NCBI RefSeq assembly: GCF_030503895.2
Contig: NZ_CP129970.2
Span: 2,837,001-2,901,000, forward strand
Direction: 5' to 3'
DNA: 64,000 bases
Source of the DNA: Marivirga arenosa
GTDB taxonomy: Bacteria > Bacteroidota > Bacteroidia > Cytophagales > Cyclobacteriaceae
Part shown: one piece after another, positions 46,930 to 56,272 of the stretch
How the letters are laid out: each line of letters starts with the position of its first letter
Position numbering within the stretch: the stretch's first letter is position 1
The notes under the pieces: generated by a model
Databases searched by the model: none
What the model saw: only the letters and a program-made list of their open reading frames with translations
Told to the model about the DNA's origin: nothing
Translations under genes and position numbers: made by a program

Positions 46930-48360
46930 TCAAGTCTGCTTCAAGAAATTTAAAGACAAGATCGATTCCCAATCTCTTGCTTTTAATTTTTCTTTAATAT
47001 GGTGTTTTTTGTAGAAATTATCGATGTCGGAGCGTACTTCTTTTCTCCTCTCTTTCAATCCGGATAAATACATACTTTCAAAAACATATATAGTTTTGCG
47101 GAAGTAGGGGAGCTTTTCAAAAATGGATTTGTTATAGAAATACTTACCCATATGCATCAAGAAATACAGTCTCAGAGCACGTAAATTTAATTTAGGCTGG
47201 GAATGACCAGGCTCAATAGAATCAAATGTCTTAAGCAAAAAATACAGTACTCTGAGGTGATTTTTACCATCAGCATAGCCAATGGTGTCGCTCACTAAAA
47301 GCTCTCTGTTTTTCTTGAATTCTGGCTGATTAAAGATTTCAATATCTTGCTTTTTATAATATTCATTGATTATCTCCTGTAACTTGGGATAGCTGGATAT
47401 TTTTGGGGAACCGATGTGAAGATTATTCCTTGGGAAATCTGTATCATCATTGATTAATATGGTTTGTTTTCCCAGCATCCATGCTTCTAGGGCAGTAGTT
47501 GTTTCAAAGCCCATCCAGAAATCAGAAACATTTATTAGATCATGAATTTGTTCATCCTGACGAAAATAGAGCACATTGTCATAGTTCAGTAACTCATTCA
47601 TTTCATTTGGCCCTTCAGATAAATCAGATTCAAAGGCCTCTTTTGGATGTCTTTTAAAAAGGAATAAAACATCCGGATTGTTCTCTATGGCTTGCTTTAA
47701 GATATTTCGTACAAATAGCCGGTATTTCTCCACCCATTCATATCTTTTTTGGATATCATCAGGAAAAATGTGGGTGAGCGCTTCTTTTTTATGGGCACTA
47801 TGAATTTTACCGAATGCCCAACCGGCATAACCTATGATTTTGCTATACTTTTCTTTATTATATTTCTTTAAAAACTCATTCTTGCTGATAAATTTTCCGA
47901 ATACATAGCGATCGAAGCCGGTTGCTCCGGTAAGCACAACTTTATCTTTTTGCTCAGCAGGGGCAATATTCTTGATATATTTTAGTGTTCGTGGTGACCA
48001 GGCCGTAACCCAGTCCTGATAGAAGAATTGATCTTTATTGTAGCCCCAATAGGGAAAACTTCCATCTGTTCTGAAATTGCCCTCAGATTCCAGGGCGAAG
48101 ACTTTGATGTCTGATTGATAGGCATACTTGGCAATTTCAAAATACATATGATGGCCCTTGGCGTTTGGCAATATGATTAGATCAGGTTTCTCTATTTCTA
48201 TTTTATAGATATCCCAGATAAATAATATTTGCAATTCGCAAGCCACGGCTGTTTCCAGTCCATGCAAGACGGGTAACATTATTTCTGTATCTCGTCCTAA
48301 GGCCTTATCAAGAAAGCAAAATACCTTTAGTTTTTTAGAATTGCGGCTCATAAATTTCAT
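46930..48360 (-). CDS. Surface carbohydrate biosynthesis protein, GT-B-like
   Basis: Protein of 476 residues resembling the surface-polysaccharide biosynthesis family often linked to nonulosonate loci. N-terminal CFLDKALGRDTEIMLPVLHG and DLIILPNAKGHHMYFEIAKY start one lobe. The second lobe has VVLTGATGFDRYVFGKF, VLFLFKRHPKEAFESD and LINVSDFWMGFETTTALEAW, a nucleotide-sugar-binding pattern like that of CDP-glycerol or polysialyl-type transferases. The start could be the ATG at 48360 or the in-frame ATG at 48351; the GT4 gene upstream overlaps it by 26 or 17 bases. The donor is not certain; a CMP-nonulosonate donor is an inference from the operon. Confidence 0.75.
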   Translation of the reverse strand: MKFMSRNSKKLKVFCFLDKALGRDTEIMLPVLHGLETAVACELQILFIWDIYKIEIEKPDLIILPNAKGHHMYFEIAKYAYQSDIKVFALESEGNFRTDGSFPYWGYNKDQFFYQDWVTAWSPRTLKYIKNIAPAEQKDKVVLTGATGFDRYVFGKFISKNEFLKKYNKEKYSKIIGYAGWAFGKIHSAHKKEALTHIFPDDIQKRYEWVEKYRLFVRNILKQAIENNPDVLFLFKRHPKEAFESDLSEGPNEMNELLNYDNVLYFRQDEQIHDLINVSDFWMGFETTTALEAWMLGKQTILINDDTDFPRNNLHIGSPKISSYPKLQEIINEYYKKQDIEIFNQPEFKKNRELLVSDTIGYADGKNHLRVLYFLLKTFDSIEPGHSQPKLNLRALRLYFLMHMGKYFYNKSIFEKLPYFRKTIYVFESMYLSGLKERRKEVRSDIDNFYKKHHIKEKLKARDWESILSLNFLKQT

Positions 48361-49621
48361 TCAGATATTGAGAAAGCTTTCTTGTTTGATTTTCGTTCGA
48401 AAATGTTTCTATAACACTTTTATCGATCTTTATGGAATTAGGTTGACTCAGCAATGTTTCCACGAAGTTTTTTATTCCGGTTAAATCTTCATATTCAAAA
48501 CTGTTTCCAATCTGGCAATCTTGAATAATTTTTGCTGCATCCCCATTTGATTTTCCTAAACATAAAATAGGATTGTATGTCCTTAAATATTCGTATAGCT
48601 TGCCAGGCAGACGGCCAGCGGCATTATCAGCTTTATTTAATGGTAATAAAAGTAGATGAGCGTTCATTGCCAGCTGCAGAGATTCCTTCCGTGATATTAT
48701 ACCTTTATAAATGACTTCAACCGATTTGTTTGCGCTCAGTTCTTTTTTTACCTGTTGATCAACTTGACCAGCTAAAATAATCCTAATTTTTCTCGAGGAT
48801 TTAATCTGTGATAAAGTTTCTAATAAACCCTCAGGATTTCTATCTATGCCTAGTAGCCCAATATGGACAATGTCAAAAAAGTTGTTGTCATGATCTCTTT
48901 TTAAGTCTTTGAAATCGTCCTCATCATATCCATAATAGATAACGTCCACGTTTTTTGCTCCAATTGATTCTAAGTCTTTTTTCCAGGAAGGACTCGCAAT
49001 GGTTATTTTTTTAGCCTTACGGAAGATGTCCTGCTCCATCTTAGAATGAATTTTATGAGCAAAATTCGTGATATACATCATCTGATAATAATCAGCTTGT
49101 GTCCATGGATCTTGAAAGTCAGCAAGCCAGGGTAGATTTAAATCTTTAGCAAGATGATAAGCAATCCTATTATTGGTATGTGGTGGGCCATCAGAAAAAA
49201 TAGCATCAATTTTATTTTCTTTAAGGTATTTTTTCAAATATCGAACTGAAGGTTTGATCCAGAGACTTCGAGCGTCAGGTATAAAGAAATTTCCCCTTAT
49301 CCAGATTCCCAATTTGTCCAAGAAATTTTGTTTTTTATCTCTTACCTGAACTATTGAATTCAGCGAGTCCTCTTTTTTTCTACCCGTTAACCATTTAAAA
49401 ATCTTAAATGGTTCTACTATTGGTTGTTTTAGCACATTGATGCCTTGTGGTATATCTTTGAAGCCACTTTCGTCATAGTAGGGGTAATGGGCATTTTCTG
49501 CTGTGAATACTATTGGTTCCCAGCCAAATTGCCGGAGATATTTGGCGATTTTTAAAGATCTTAATACACTAATACCTCCGGATGGAGGCCAGTAGTAGGT
49601 AATAATCAGGACTCTTTTCAT
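48335..49621 (-). CDS. Family 4 glycosyltransferase
   Basis: GT-B glycosyltransferase of 428 residues. KRVLIITYYWPPSGGISVLR at the start is typical of the GT4 N-lobe. ADFQDPWTQADYY near residue 170 and IASPSWKKDLESIGAKNVDV mark the N-lobe to linker. The C-lobe contains DIVHIGLLGIDRNPEGLLET, VEVIYKGIISRKESLQLAMN and GRLPGKLYEYLRTYNPILCL, which fits the donor-binding EX7E region. I choose the ATG at 49621; the open frame extends 63 bases upstream into the YfhO gene without homology. It then overlaps that gene by four bases (ATGA). Confidence 0.88.
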   Translation of the reverse strand: MKRVLIITYYWPPSGGISVLRSLKIAKYLRQFGWEPIVFTAENAHYPYYDESGFKDIPQGINVLKQPIVEPFKIFKWLTGRKKEDSLNSIVQVRDKKQNFLDKLGIWIRGNFFIPDARSLWIKPSVRYLKKYLKENKIDAIFSDGPPHTNNRIAYHLAKDLNLPWLADFQDPWTQADYYQMMYITNFAHKIHSKMEQDIFRKAKKITIASPSWKKDLESIGAKNVDVIYYGYDEDDFKDLKRDHDNNFFDIVHIGLLGIDRNPEGLLETLSQIKSSRKIRIILAGQVDQQVKKELSANKSVEVIYKGIISRKESLQLAMNAHLLLLPLNKADNAAGRLPGKLYEYLRTYNPILCLGKSNGDAAKIIQDCQIGNSFEYEDLTGIKNFVETLLSQPNSIKIDKSVIETFSNENQTRKLSQYLNEIYEPQF

Positions 49622-52038
49622 ATGGATTTCTTGATCTGATAAGCTAAGCCTCCGATGAATAGAACTAAAATCAAAATAGAACAAACCATCATCACCTTAT
49701 TACTTATAAAGTAAGCATCCGGTTTAAATTCAAATGTTATTTTATGATTTCCTGGAGGAATCTTTAAAGCCCTCAAAACATAATTTGCTTGAAGTATTTT
49801 TGCTTCTTTACCATCAATATATGCTTTCCAGCCTTCCGGATAGTAGATTTCAGAAAATACAGCCAAGCCTTCAGACTTACTCACGCTTTCATAAATCAGT
49901 TCATTTGGTTTGTATGAAACTAATTCAATACTTCCTGCGGTAAACTGATTTTGAGATAGTTCAAATCTATTCGTATTGATAACAGCCTCTTGTTTGGTAT
50001 CTACATTTGACAAGGCTGCAATTTCTTCATCCGGATTAGAAGCGGTCACAACTTCCTGCACAAACCAGGCATTTCCGTTTGCCGATTGATTATCAATTAC
50101 CTGACCGGCCTGATTTCCAAATTTGATGTATTTGGTATTCAGCATATTTATCACACTGAAATCTGAAAAGTTTGTGCTACCACTTCGCAATCTTTCAATC
50201 ACCTGGCTAATTTCTCCCTGAAGATGGTTTTCAATCAAGTCTTGATATCTTCTCATTTTCGCACCATGATAGCCCCCAATTGAGGAATGATAATAAGATG
50301 TTCTTGCCTCATTGAAAGGGTTGTTGAGATTCAGTACACGATAATGTCCCTCTTCCTGGAGTATTTTTTTATCGGCTTCAGTTTTCTGAACTAATTCATC
50401 TCTACTCTCTTTAACGAAATTTTCATCGTTCAAATACCTTTTGGATACGGGTACTAGATCAACCACTAGAATACCTACTATTAGTCCTATAGCAACACTT
50501 TTTTTTATTCTGTTTTCTTTCCAAAAGTAAAGTACCCCCGCTGCTGCAATAATAAAAGCAAAAGACCTGAAAGCATCGGTTCTAAACATATCTGCTCTAT
50601 GTTCTCGAATCAAATCAATTAACCAGGCTTGATCTCCTAATTGAGCATCAACATCACCGCGGAACCCCATTAAAAAAGAAGCTAGTACAAAAAGCAAGCA
50701 CAGGCCTGCTTCTATTGCAACTGCCGTCAAAAACTGTTTTTTAACAGCCGGCCAATTAGCTTGGGCTATGTCTCGTAATCCTAGGAAAGCAAGTAGCGGC
50801 ATACACAAGAAAGGCATAGCTACAGTCATGGAAACAGCCCTAAATTTATTGTAGCCAGGGAAGTAGTCAAACATAAAATAATTGAATAGCTCGAAGTTTT
50901 TCCCCCATGATAATATGATGCCCAGGGCTGAGGCAGATATCAACCACCACTTAATGTGACCTTTAACAAATATAGCTCCCAGAATAAAGAAAAATACAAT
51001 AACAGCACCCATATAGTAAGGACCGCTAGTAAAGGGTTGATCACCCCAATAGGTAGGTACATTTTTCACAAATGACCTGACTTGTCCTTTATTGACTCCT
51101 CGTGACTCAAGTCCTTTGGCTAAATCTGAGGTCATTGACACTTCTTCCTGACTTGCTCCTCCGTAGAAATTAGGAACCATAAATGTGAATGGTTCCCAGA
51201 TTCCGTTGCTCCAGGCGAAGGCGTAACTTCTATCTAGTCCGCCTGATGATTCAGTATTGGTGCTTAATTCTGCTTTCCCCCTAATTGAATACTGACCATA
51301 TTCATAAGCAGTCCAGACTTTCCCGAGATTTGCTCCTAGTCCTAAAAGAACAGCAACGGTCAAGACGCCTATCGCTTTAGCAAAATCAGGCAAAGTATTG
51401 TTTTTAATAGCGTTAATTAGCTGGAATAAACCAAACACCAATACCACTAATAATAAATAGTAGGTAATTTGAAGGTGGTTGGATCGGATCTCTAAAGCCA
51501 TTGTGAGGGCTGTTAATACAAACGCCCATAAATACTTCTTCCTAAAAGCTAAAACTATTCCGGCTAATACGGCTGGCATCCAGCTGATGGCAGCTACTTT
51601 CCAAATGTGCCCAGCTTCAACTGATATAAGAAAAAAACTATTGAGCCCGTAGGTTAATCCACCTCCGATTGCCAGGTAAGGATTTACTTTAAATACCAGC
51701 AGCAGAATATAAAAAGCTACCATTGCAATAAATGTGTGGCTGGCAGGTGTCGGTATTATTTTTTCTATAGTTCGTGGAATGTATTTTAATAGTTCACCCG
51801 ACCACTGCGTGTTTATTAAGTAAGCGGGCATTCCACTGAACATACTATTTGTCCATAATGCTTCCTCGCCTGTTTTTTCTCTAAACTCATTAATTTCTTG
51901 GTTAGCACTTTTGCCCTGAATCACATCATTTTGATTGAGGACTTTATTTTCCATGAAAAGAGGCCAGTACATTACCATATTTAAAATGATAAAAATAAGG
52001 ACAGCAATAATATGAGGAGCGATATTTTTAATATTCAT
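49618..52038 (-). CDS. YfhO-family multi-spanning membrane protein
   Basis: First gene of the glycan operon, 806 residues. About 12 membrane segments fill residues 8-540, with an extracytoplasmic loop SMFSGMPAYLINTQWSGELL early on. The C-terminal 200 residues are soluble and end in one more segment (VMMVCSILILVLFIGGLAYQ). PEGWKAYIDGKEAKILQANY and FEFKPDAYFISN are typical of YfhO-type GT-C-like proteins. Related Gram-positive proteins add sugars to lipoteichoic acids from polyprenyl donors; here it could add a side sugar or act in export of the glycan. The substrate is not known. Confidence 0.88.
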   Translation of the reverse strand: MNIKNIAPHIIAVLIFIILNMVMYWPLFMENKVLNQNDVIQGKSANQEINEFREKTGEEALWTNSMFSGMPAYLINTQWSGELLKYIPRTIEKIIPTPASHTFIAMVAFYILLLVFKVNPYLAIGGGLTYGLNSFFLISVEAGHIWKVAAISWMPAVLAGIVLAFRKKYLWAFVLTALTMALEIRSNHLQITYYLLLVVLVFGLFQLINAIKNNTLPDFAKAIGVLTVAVLLGLGANLGKVWTAYEYGQYSIRGKAELSTNTESSGGLDRSYAFAWSNGIWEPFTFMVPNFYGGASQEEVSMTSDLAKGLESRGVNKGQVRSFVKNVPTYWGDQPFTSGPYYMGAVIVFFFILGAIFVKGHIKWWLISASALGIILSWGKNFELFNYFMFDYFPGYNKFRAVSMTVAMPFLCMPLLAFLGLRDIAQANWPAVKKQFLTAVAIEAGLCLLFVLASFLMGFRGDVDAQLGDQAWLIDLIREHRADMFRTDAFRSFAFIIAAAGVLYFWKENRIKKSVAIGLIVGILVVDLVPVSKRYLNDENFVKESRDELVQKTEADKKILQEEGHYRVLNLNNPFNEARTSYYHSSIGGYHGAKMRRYQDLIENHLQGEISQVIERLRSGSTNFSDFSVINMLNTKYIKFGNQAGQVIDNQSANGNAWFVQEVVTASNPDEEIAALSNVDTKQEAVINTNRFELSQNQFTAGSIELVSYKPNELIYESVSKSEGLAVFSEIYYPEGWKAYIDGKEAKILQANYVLRALKIPPGNHKITFEFKPDAYFISNKVMMVCSILILVLFIGGLAYQIKKSI

Positions 52039-52165
52039 GCTTTTTGTGTTTTGGAATTACAATAATAGTTATTTCTTGATCCTAGGCCAAGATCATGACT
52101 TTTAAAGCTTCATTTTTATTGTGTTTTTAGCTTGATTTAGATAATATCTACTAATTGCTTAACTT

Positions 52166-52181
52166 GTCTAATAAGTTAGAC
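52166..52181. promoter_or_regulatory. Palindrome GTCTAATAAGTTAGAC before the small lipoprotein
   Basis: Perfect GTCTAA/TTAGAC arms with a four-base spacer, 14 bases before the ATG at 52196. Nearby TAACTT/AAGTTA and TAATTG/CAATTA pairs overlap it. It lies in the divergent interval with the glycan operon, so it could control either side. Confidence 0.4.
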
Positions 52182-52195
52182 CAATTAACATACTC

Positions 52196-52780
52196 ATGAA
52201 ACAACTTTTTTTAATCCCGATTTTTTTAATAAGCTTAATTTCTTGTGATGCTCAGATTCCTGATAAAGAAGGGCAGATAGCAGCAGCTGTTCAGGCTGCT
52301 CCACCTGAAAAGCAGGAGGGAGCCACGGTTTATGGATTTGATTCTGATGGTAAAAAAGTACTTTTAAGAGAAGGTACAAATGAGCAGATTTGTGTGGCTG
52401 ATGATCCTAATAAAGAAGGTTTTAGTGTTGCTTGCTACCATAAGGATTTACAACCTTTTATGAAAAGAGGAGATGAATTACGTGCAGAAGGAAAGGAGAG
52501 GGGCGAGATATTTGAAATAAGAGAAAAGGAAGCAAAGGCAGGAACACTCAAAATGCCTGACCACCCGAGTACATTACATGTTTTATCTGGAGTAAATGCC
52601 AGTTATAATAAAGAAACAGGAGAAGTAGAAAATGCAAGTTTACGATATGTAGTATATATTCCTTTTGCTACGGCTGAGTCAACAGGATTGCCAACTAAGC
52701 CTATGGTGCCAGGTGGTGCCTGGATTATGGATCCGGGTACACATAGAGCTCATATCATGATAACTCCAGTTAATAAATAA
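52196..52780 (+). CDS. Small lipoprotein of unknown function
   Basis: Protein of 194 residues. The signal peptide KQLFLIPIFLISLISCDAQ has a lipobox-like ISC with Cys17, so it is probably an outer-membrane lipoprotein. The mature part starts with an alanine-rich stretch (GQIAAAVQAAPPEKQEGATV). It contains GFDSDGKKVLLREGTNEQIC and ACYHKDLQPFMKRGDELRAE (two cysteines), then VVYIPFATAESTGLPTKP, and ends VPGGAWIMDPGTHRAHIMIT. I do not recognise a family. It is a single gene closed by a strong terminator; a palindrome lies directly before it. Confidence 0.75.
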   Translation: MKQLFLIPIFLISLISCDAQIPDKEGQIAAAVQAAPPEKQEGATVYGFDSDGKKVLLREGTNEQICVADDPNKEGFSVACYHKDLQPFMKRGDELRAEGKERGEIFEIREKEAKAGTLKMPDHPSTLHVLSGVNASYNKETGEVENASLRYVVYIPFATAESTGLPTKPMVPGGAWIMDPGTHRAHIMITPVNK

Positions 52781-52793
52781 TTAGCAAAAAAAG

Positions 52794-52822
52794 AAAAGGC
52801 GAATCGATTGATTCGCCTTTTT
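52794..52822. terminator. Bidirectional terminator
   Basis: AAAAGGCGAATC (52794-52805) and GATTCGCCTTTT (52810-52821) form a perfect 12-bp stem with a four-base loop. A-rich sequence before and T-rich after serve both the lipoprotein gene and the convergent dehydrogenase gene. Confidence 0.92.
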
Positions 52823-52843
52823 AACTCTATAGATTATTTGAAA

Positions 52844-54025
52844 TTATCCTTTGTAGCTTACTTTATATATAACTCCTTTAAGGTCATCAGAGATTAACAT
52901 ATCTCCTGCATCATTTAATAATACATCAACTGGTCTACCCCAAGCTTCTTGTTTTTCATGATCTAACCAGCCGTTAATGAATGTTTCATATGTTGGTTCA
53001 CCTTCATCAGTATTGCTTACCATTTGAATTCTATATCCGATCTTTTTTGATCTATTCCAGCTCCCATGTTCTGCTATGAAAATTTGATTGTGATATTTCT
53101 CTGGGAACTGATTAGCTGTATAAAACTTTAATCCTAATGGGGCTACATGAGGACCTAAGTTTCTGTATGGCTTTTTAAATTCATCGCAAGATCTCATGTC
53201 ACCAAACTCAGGATCTTTAATTGTTCCTCCGTGACAGAATGGGTACCCAAAATGCTGTCCTTTTTCTGTGACTACATTCAACTCACAGGGAGGAATATCA
53301 TCCCCTAACATATCTCTACCATTATCCGTAAAGTATAAATCTTGAGTTTCCGGATGCCATGTAAAGCCTACCGTATTTCTAACTCCATGTGCATATACTT
53401 CCATATTAGTTCCATCAGGATTCATTCTCGTAATACTTGCATATACAGGTTTGTCTGGATTATTACAGATGTTACAAGGAGCTCCTACTGGTACATATAA
53501 TTTACCATCTGGTCCAAACGCAATATATTTCCAACCATGGTGTTTGTCTGTTGGATATTCATCATAAATAACTTCATATGATGGACTTTCAAGAGAATTC
53601 TCTATATCAGCGAATTTCAAAATACGGCTAACCTCTGCTACATAAAGATCACCATCTTTTAATGCAACACCATTAGGCATATTTAACCCTTCAGCTAAAA
53701 TATATTTCTTATCTGCTGTTCCGTCTCCATCAGTATCTTTTACTGCGTAAACTTTATCTTCTTGTCTGTTCCCCACATATAAAGTTCCAGATTCAGATAA
53801 AGCCATCGAACGAGCATTTGGCACTTCTGCATAAACCGATATTTCAAATCCTTCAGGAAGATTTAAAGTTGATAATAAGCTATCCATCTCAGTTGATGGT
53901 TTTGCTTCTACTTTTTCCTCACTAGTTGATTCCTCAGCTTTATTTTCTTTTGAATTGCCACCACAGGCAATTAGGAAACTAGCGGCTAAGACTGGTATTA
54001 TAAATTTTAACAATTTCATATTCAT
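52844..54025 (-). CDS. Sorbosone/glucose-dehydrogenase-like beta-propeller lipoprotein
   Basis: Exported lipoprotein of 393 residues: the signal ends in AASFLIACGG with a lipobox cysteine, followed by a charged linker (SKENKAEESTSEEKVEAKPS). Residues about 50-390 form the six-bladed propeller of PQQ-type sugar dehydrogenases: LPEGFEISVYAEVPNARSMA, VYAVKDTDGDGTADKKYILA, MPNGVALKDGDLYVAEVSRI, HHGWKYIAFGPDGKLYVPVG, VYAHGVRNTVGFTWHPETQD and IFIAEHGSWNRSKKIGYRIQ. A CNICNN cysteine pair is inserted near residue 185. PQQ itself cannot be assumed; many Bacteroidota members lack PQQ synthesis. The substrate is unknown. Single gene with its own terminator. Confidence 0.85.
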   Translation of the reverse strand: MNMKLLKFIIPVLAASFLIACGGNSKENKAEESTSEEKVEAKPSTEMDSLLSTLNLPEGFEISVYAEVPNARSMALSESGTLYVGNRQEDKVYAVKDTDGDGTADKKYILAEGLNMPNGVALKDGDLYVAEVSRILKFADIENSLESPSYEVIYDEYPTDKHHGWKYIAFGPDGKLYVPVGAPCNICNNPDKPVYASITRMNPDGTNMEVYAHGVRNTVGFTWHPETQDLYFTDNGRDMLGDDIPPCELNVVTEKGQHFGYPFCHGGTIKDPEFGDMRSCDEFKKPYRNLGPHVAPLGLKFYTANQFPEKYHNQIFIAEHGSWNRSKKIGYRIQMVSNTDEGEPTYETFINGWLDHEKQEAWGRPVDVLLNDAGDMLISDDLKGVIYKVSYKG

Positions 54026-54124
54026 TTGTTTTATGTGTATTCAATTAAAGATATAAAATACCTAAATGTTTAATTATTTATTCGAATTATATTCACTTAT
54101 GTTTAATTGATTGAAGGTAAAATG

Positions 54125-56272
54125 TTAATTATCGTTTTCTAATTCATCTACTTCCATAAGCTTTTGTAATATTTGAATTGCAGCCTTTGCTATATTAGTT
54201 CCAGGTCCGAATACTGCTGAAACTCCAGCCTCGTAAAGGAAATCATAATCCTTTGGTGGAATAACACCACCAGCAATAACCATAATATCCTCTCTACCGA
54301 TTTTCTTAAGCTCATTAATCAATTTAGGGATTAACATTTTATGCCCTGCAGCTAAACTAGAAGCTCCAACTATATGAACATCATTCTCAGCAGCTTGCAT
54401 AGCAGACTCTTCAGGAGTTTGGAATAAAGGTCCTATATCAACATCAAATCCTAAGTCAGCAAAACTAGTGGCTATTACTTTAGCTCCTCTGTCATGGCCA
54501 TCTTGACCCATTTTAGCAATTAGAATTCTAGGTCTTCTTCCTTCTAATTCAGCAAATTCATTCGCTAATTTTTGAGCTTGTTTGAATTCATCACTATTCC
54601 CCGCTTCACCAGAATATACACCCTGAATTGATCGAATAGTAGCTTTATGTCTTCCAAATGATTCTTCCATAGCATCTGATATTTCACCTAAAGTTGCTCT
54701 CTTTCTAGCTGCTTCAACTGCAAATTCTAATAAATTCCCTTTTCCAGATTTAGCACACTCAGCTAAATTATTTAAGGCGACTTTAGTATCCTCTTCATTT
54801 CGTTCGTCCTTTAACTTTTCAAGTCTTTTAATTTGAGACTTTAAAACAGCAGTATTGTCAACTTCTCTCAATTCGATATCACTCTCTTCATCAGTTTGGT
54901 AACGATTAATTCCTACAATAACTTCTCGTCCTGAGTCAATTCCCGCTTGCTTTTTAGCAGAGGCTTCCTCAATTCTCATTTTGGGTAGGCCAGATTCTAT
55001 AGCTTTGGTCATGCCGCCCATTTCTTCAACTTCCTCAATTAATTTCCAAGCTTTTTGAACCAATTGATCGGTTAAGTATTCAACGTAATAAGAGCCACCC
55101 CATGGATCAACAGTTTTAGTGATCTGCGTTTCATTTTGCAAGAATAACTGAGTATTTCTAGCGATTCTAGCTGAAAAGTCTGTTGGTAATGCAATAGCTT
55201 CATCCAGAGCATTTGTATGTAGGGATTGAGTATGGCCTAATGCAGCTGCTTTTGCCTCAATGTAAGTTCTGGCTACATTATTATAAGGATCCTGCTCAGT
55301 TAAACTATAGCCTGATGTTTGGCTATGAGTTCTTAATGCCAAAGATTTTGGGTTTTGAGGATTGAATTGCTTTACAATTTTAGCCCATAGTAATCTTCCA
55401 GCTCTCAATTTGGCAATTTCCATAAAATGATTCATACCTATTGCCCAGAAGAAAGATAGGCGAGGAGCAAACTCATCAATCTTTAATCCAGACTTAATAC
55501 CAGCTCTAATGTATTCTAATCCATCCGCTAAGGTATAAGCCAATTCTAAATCAGCCGTAGCACCCGCTTCATGCATATGGTATCCACTTATACTGATTGA
55601 ATTAAATTTTGGCATATTTCTACTGGTATATTCAAAAATATCTGAAATGATGCGCATTGAAGGTTTAGGTGGATAGATATAGGTATTTCTCACCATAAAC
55701 TCCTTTAGAATATCATTTTGAATAGTACCAGATAATTGTTCTGGTTTCACTCCTTGTTCTTCAGCTGCAACAATGTAAAAGGCCATAACTGGAATTACAG
55801 CTCCATTCATGGTCATTGAAACCGACATTTTATCAAGAGGAATTTGATCAAAGAGTACTTTCATATCTAAAATGCTATCAATTGCTACTCCCGCTTTTCC
55901 CACATCTCCTTCAACTCTTGGGTGGTCGGAATCATAACCTCTGTGAGTAGCTAAATCAAAAGCAACTGAAAGTCCTTTTTGGCCCGCTGCTAAGTTTCTT
56001 CTGTAGAAAGCATTCGATTCTTCTGCAGTAGAAAAACCTGCATATTGTCGAATAGTCCAAGGTCTCTTTACATACATAGTACTGTAAGGTCCTCTTAAAT
56101 AAGGTGCTTTACCAGCGATAAAACCTAAATGTTCAGCTTCTTGTATGTTACTTTTATCAGTAACTGGTGGAATAACAATTTTCTCAGCTGTTTTCCATTC
56201 AGTTCTGCCTTCTGCTTTCTTATGTTCAGCAGTTATGTTTTTTGATTGAATTTTTGAAAAATCAGGTCTCAT
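54125..56272 (-). CDS. mutB: Methylmalonyl-CoA mutase, large (catalytic) subunit
   Basis: Adenosylcobalamin enzyme interconverting (R)-methylmalonyl-CoA and succinyl-CoA, 715 residues. The TIM-barrel part has [20 protein letters not shown], the substrate tunnel block [20 protein letters not shown] and [19 protein letters not shown]. The C-terminal B12 domain has the DxHxxG motif in [20 protein letters not shown] (near residue 590), whose histidine ligates cobalt, and the following [15 protein letters not shown] and [20 protein letters not shown]. Its ATG overlaps the small-subunit stop by four bases. It joins propionate and odd-chain or branched amino-acid carbon to the TCA cycle. Confidence 0.96.
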   Translation of the reverse strand: MRPDFSKIQSKNITAEHKKAEGRTEWKTAEKIVIPPVTDKSNIQEAEHLGFIAGKAPYLRGPYSTMYVKRPWTIRQYAGFSTAEESNAFYRRNLAAGQKGLSVAFDLATHRGYDSDHPRVEGDVGKAGVAIDSILDMKVLFDQIPLDKMSVSMTMNGAVIPVMAFYIVAAEEQGVKPEQLSGTIQNDILKEFMVRNTYIYPPKPSMRIISDIFEYTSRNMPKFNSISISGYHMHEAGATADLELAYTLADGLEYIRAGIKSGLKIDEFAPRLSFFWAIGMNHFMEIAKLRAGRLLWAKIVKQFNPQNPKSLALRTHSQTSGYSLTEQDPYNNVARTYIEAKAAALGHTQSLHTNALDEAIALPTDFSARIARNTQLFLQNETQITKTVDPWGGSYYVEYLTDQLVQKAWKLIEEVEEMGGMTKAIESGLPKMRIEEASAKKQAGIDSGREVIVGINRYQTDEESDIELREVDNTAVLKSQIKRLEKLKDERNEEDTKVALNNLAECAKSGKGNLLEFAVEAARKRATLGEISDAMEESFGRHKATIRSIQGVYSGEAGNSDEFKQAQKLANEFAELEGRRPRILIAKMGQDGHDRGAKVIATSFADLGFDVDIGPLFQTPEESAMQAAENDVHIVGASSLAAGHKMLIPKLINELKKIGREDIMVIAGGVIPPKDYDFLYEAGVSAVFGPGTNIAKAAIQILQKLMEVDELENDN

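Noticed and set aside
49622-49684. Upstream start for the GT4 gene
   Set aside because: The added 21 residues lie in the YfhO gene and precede the typical KRVLIITYYWPP start.
42470-52038. Genomic island of foreign origin
   Set aside because: No integrase, tRNA, IS remnants or flanking repeats, and no obvious composition shift across the glycan operon.
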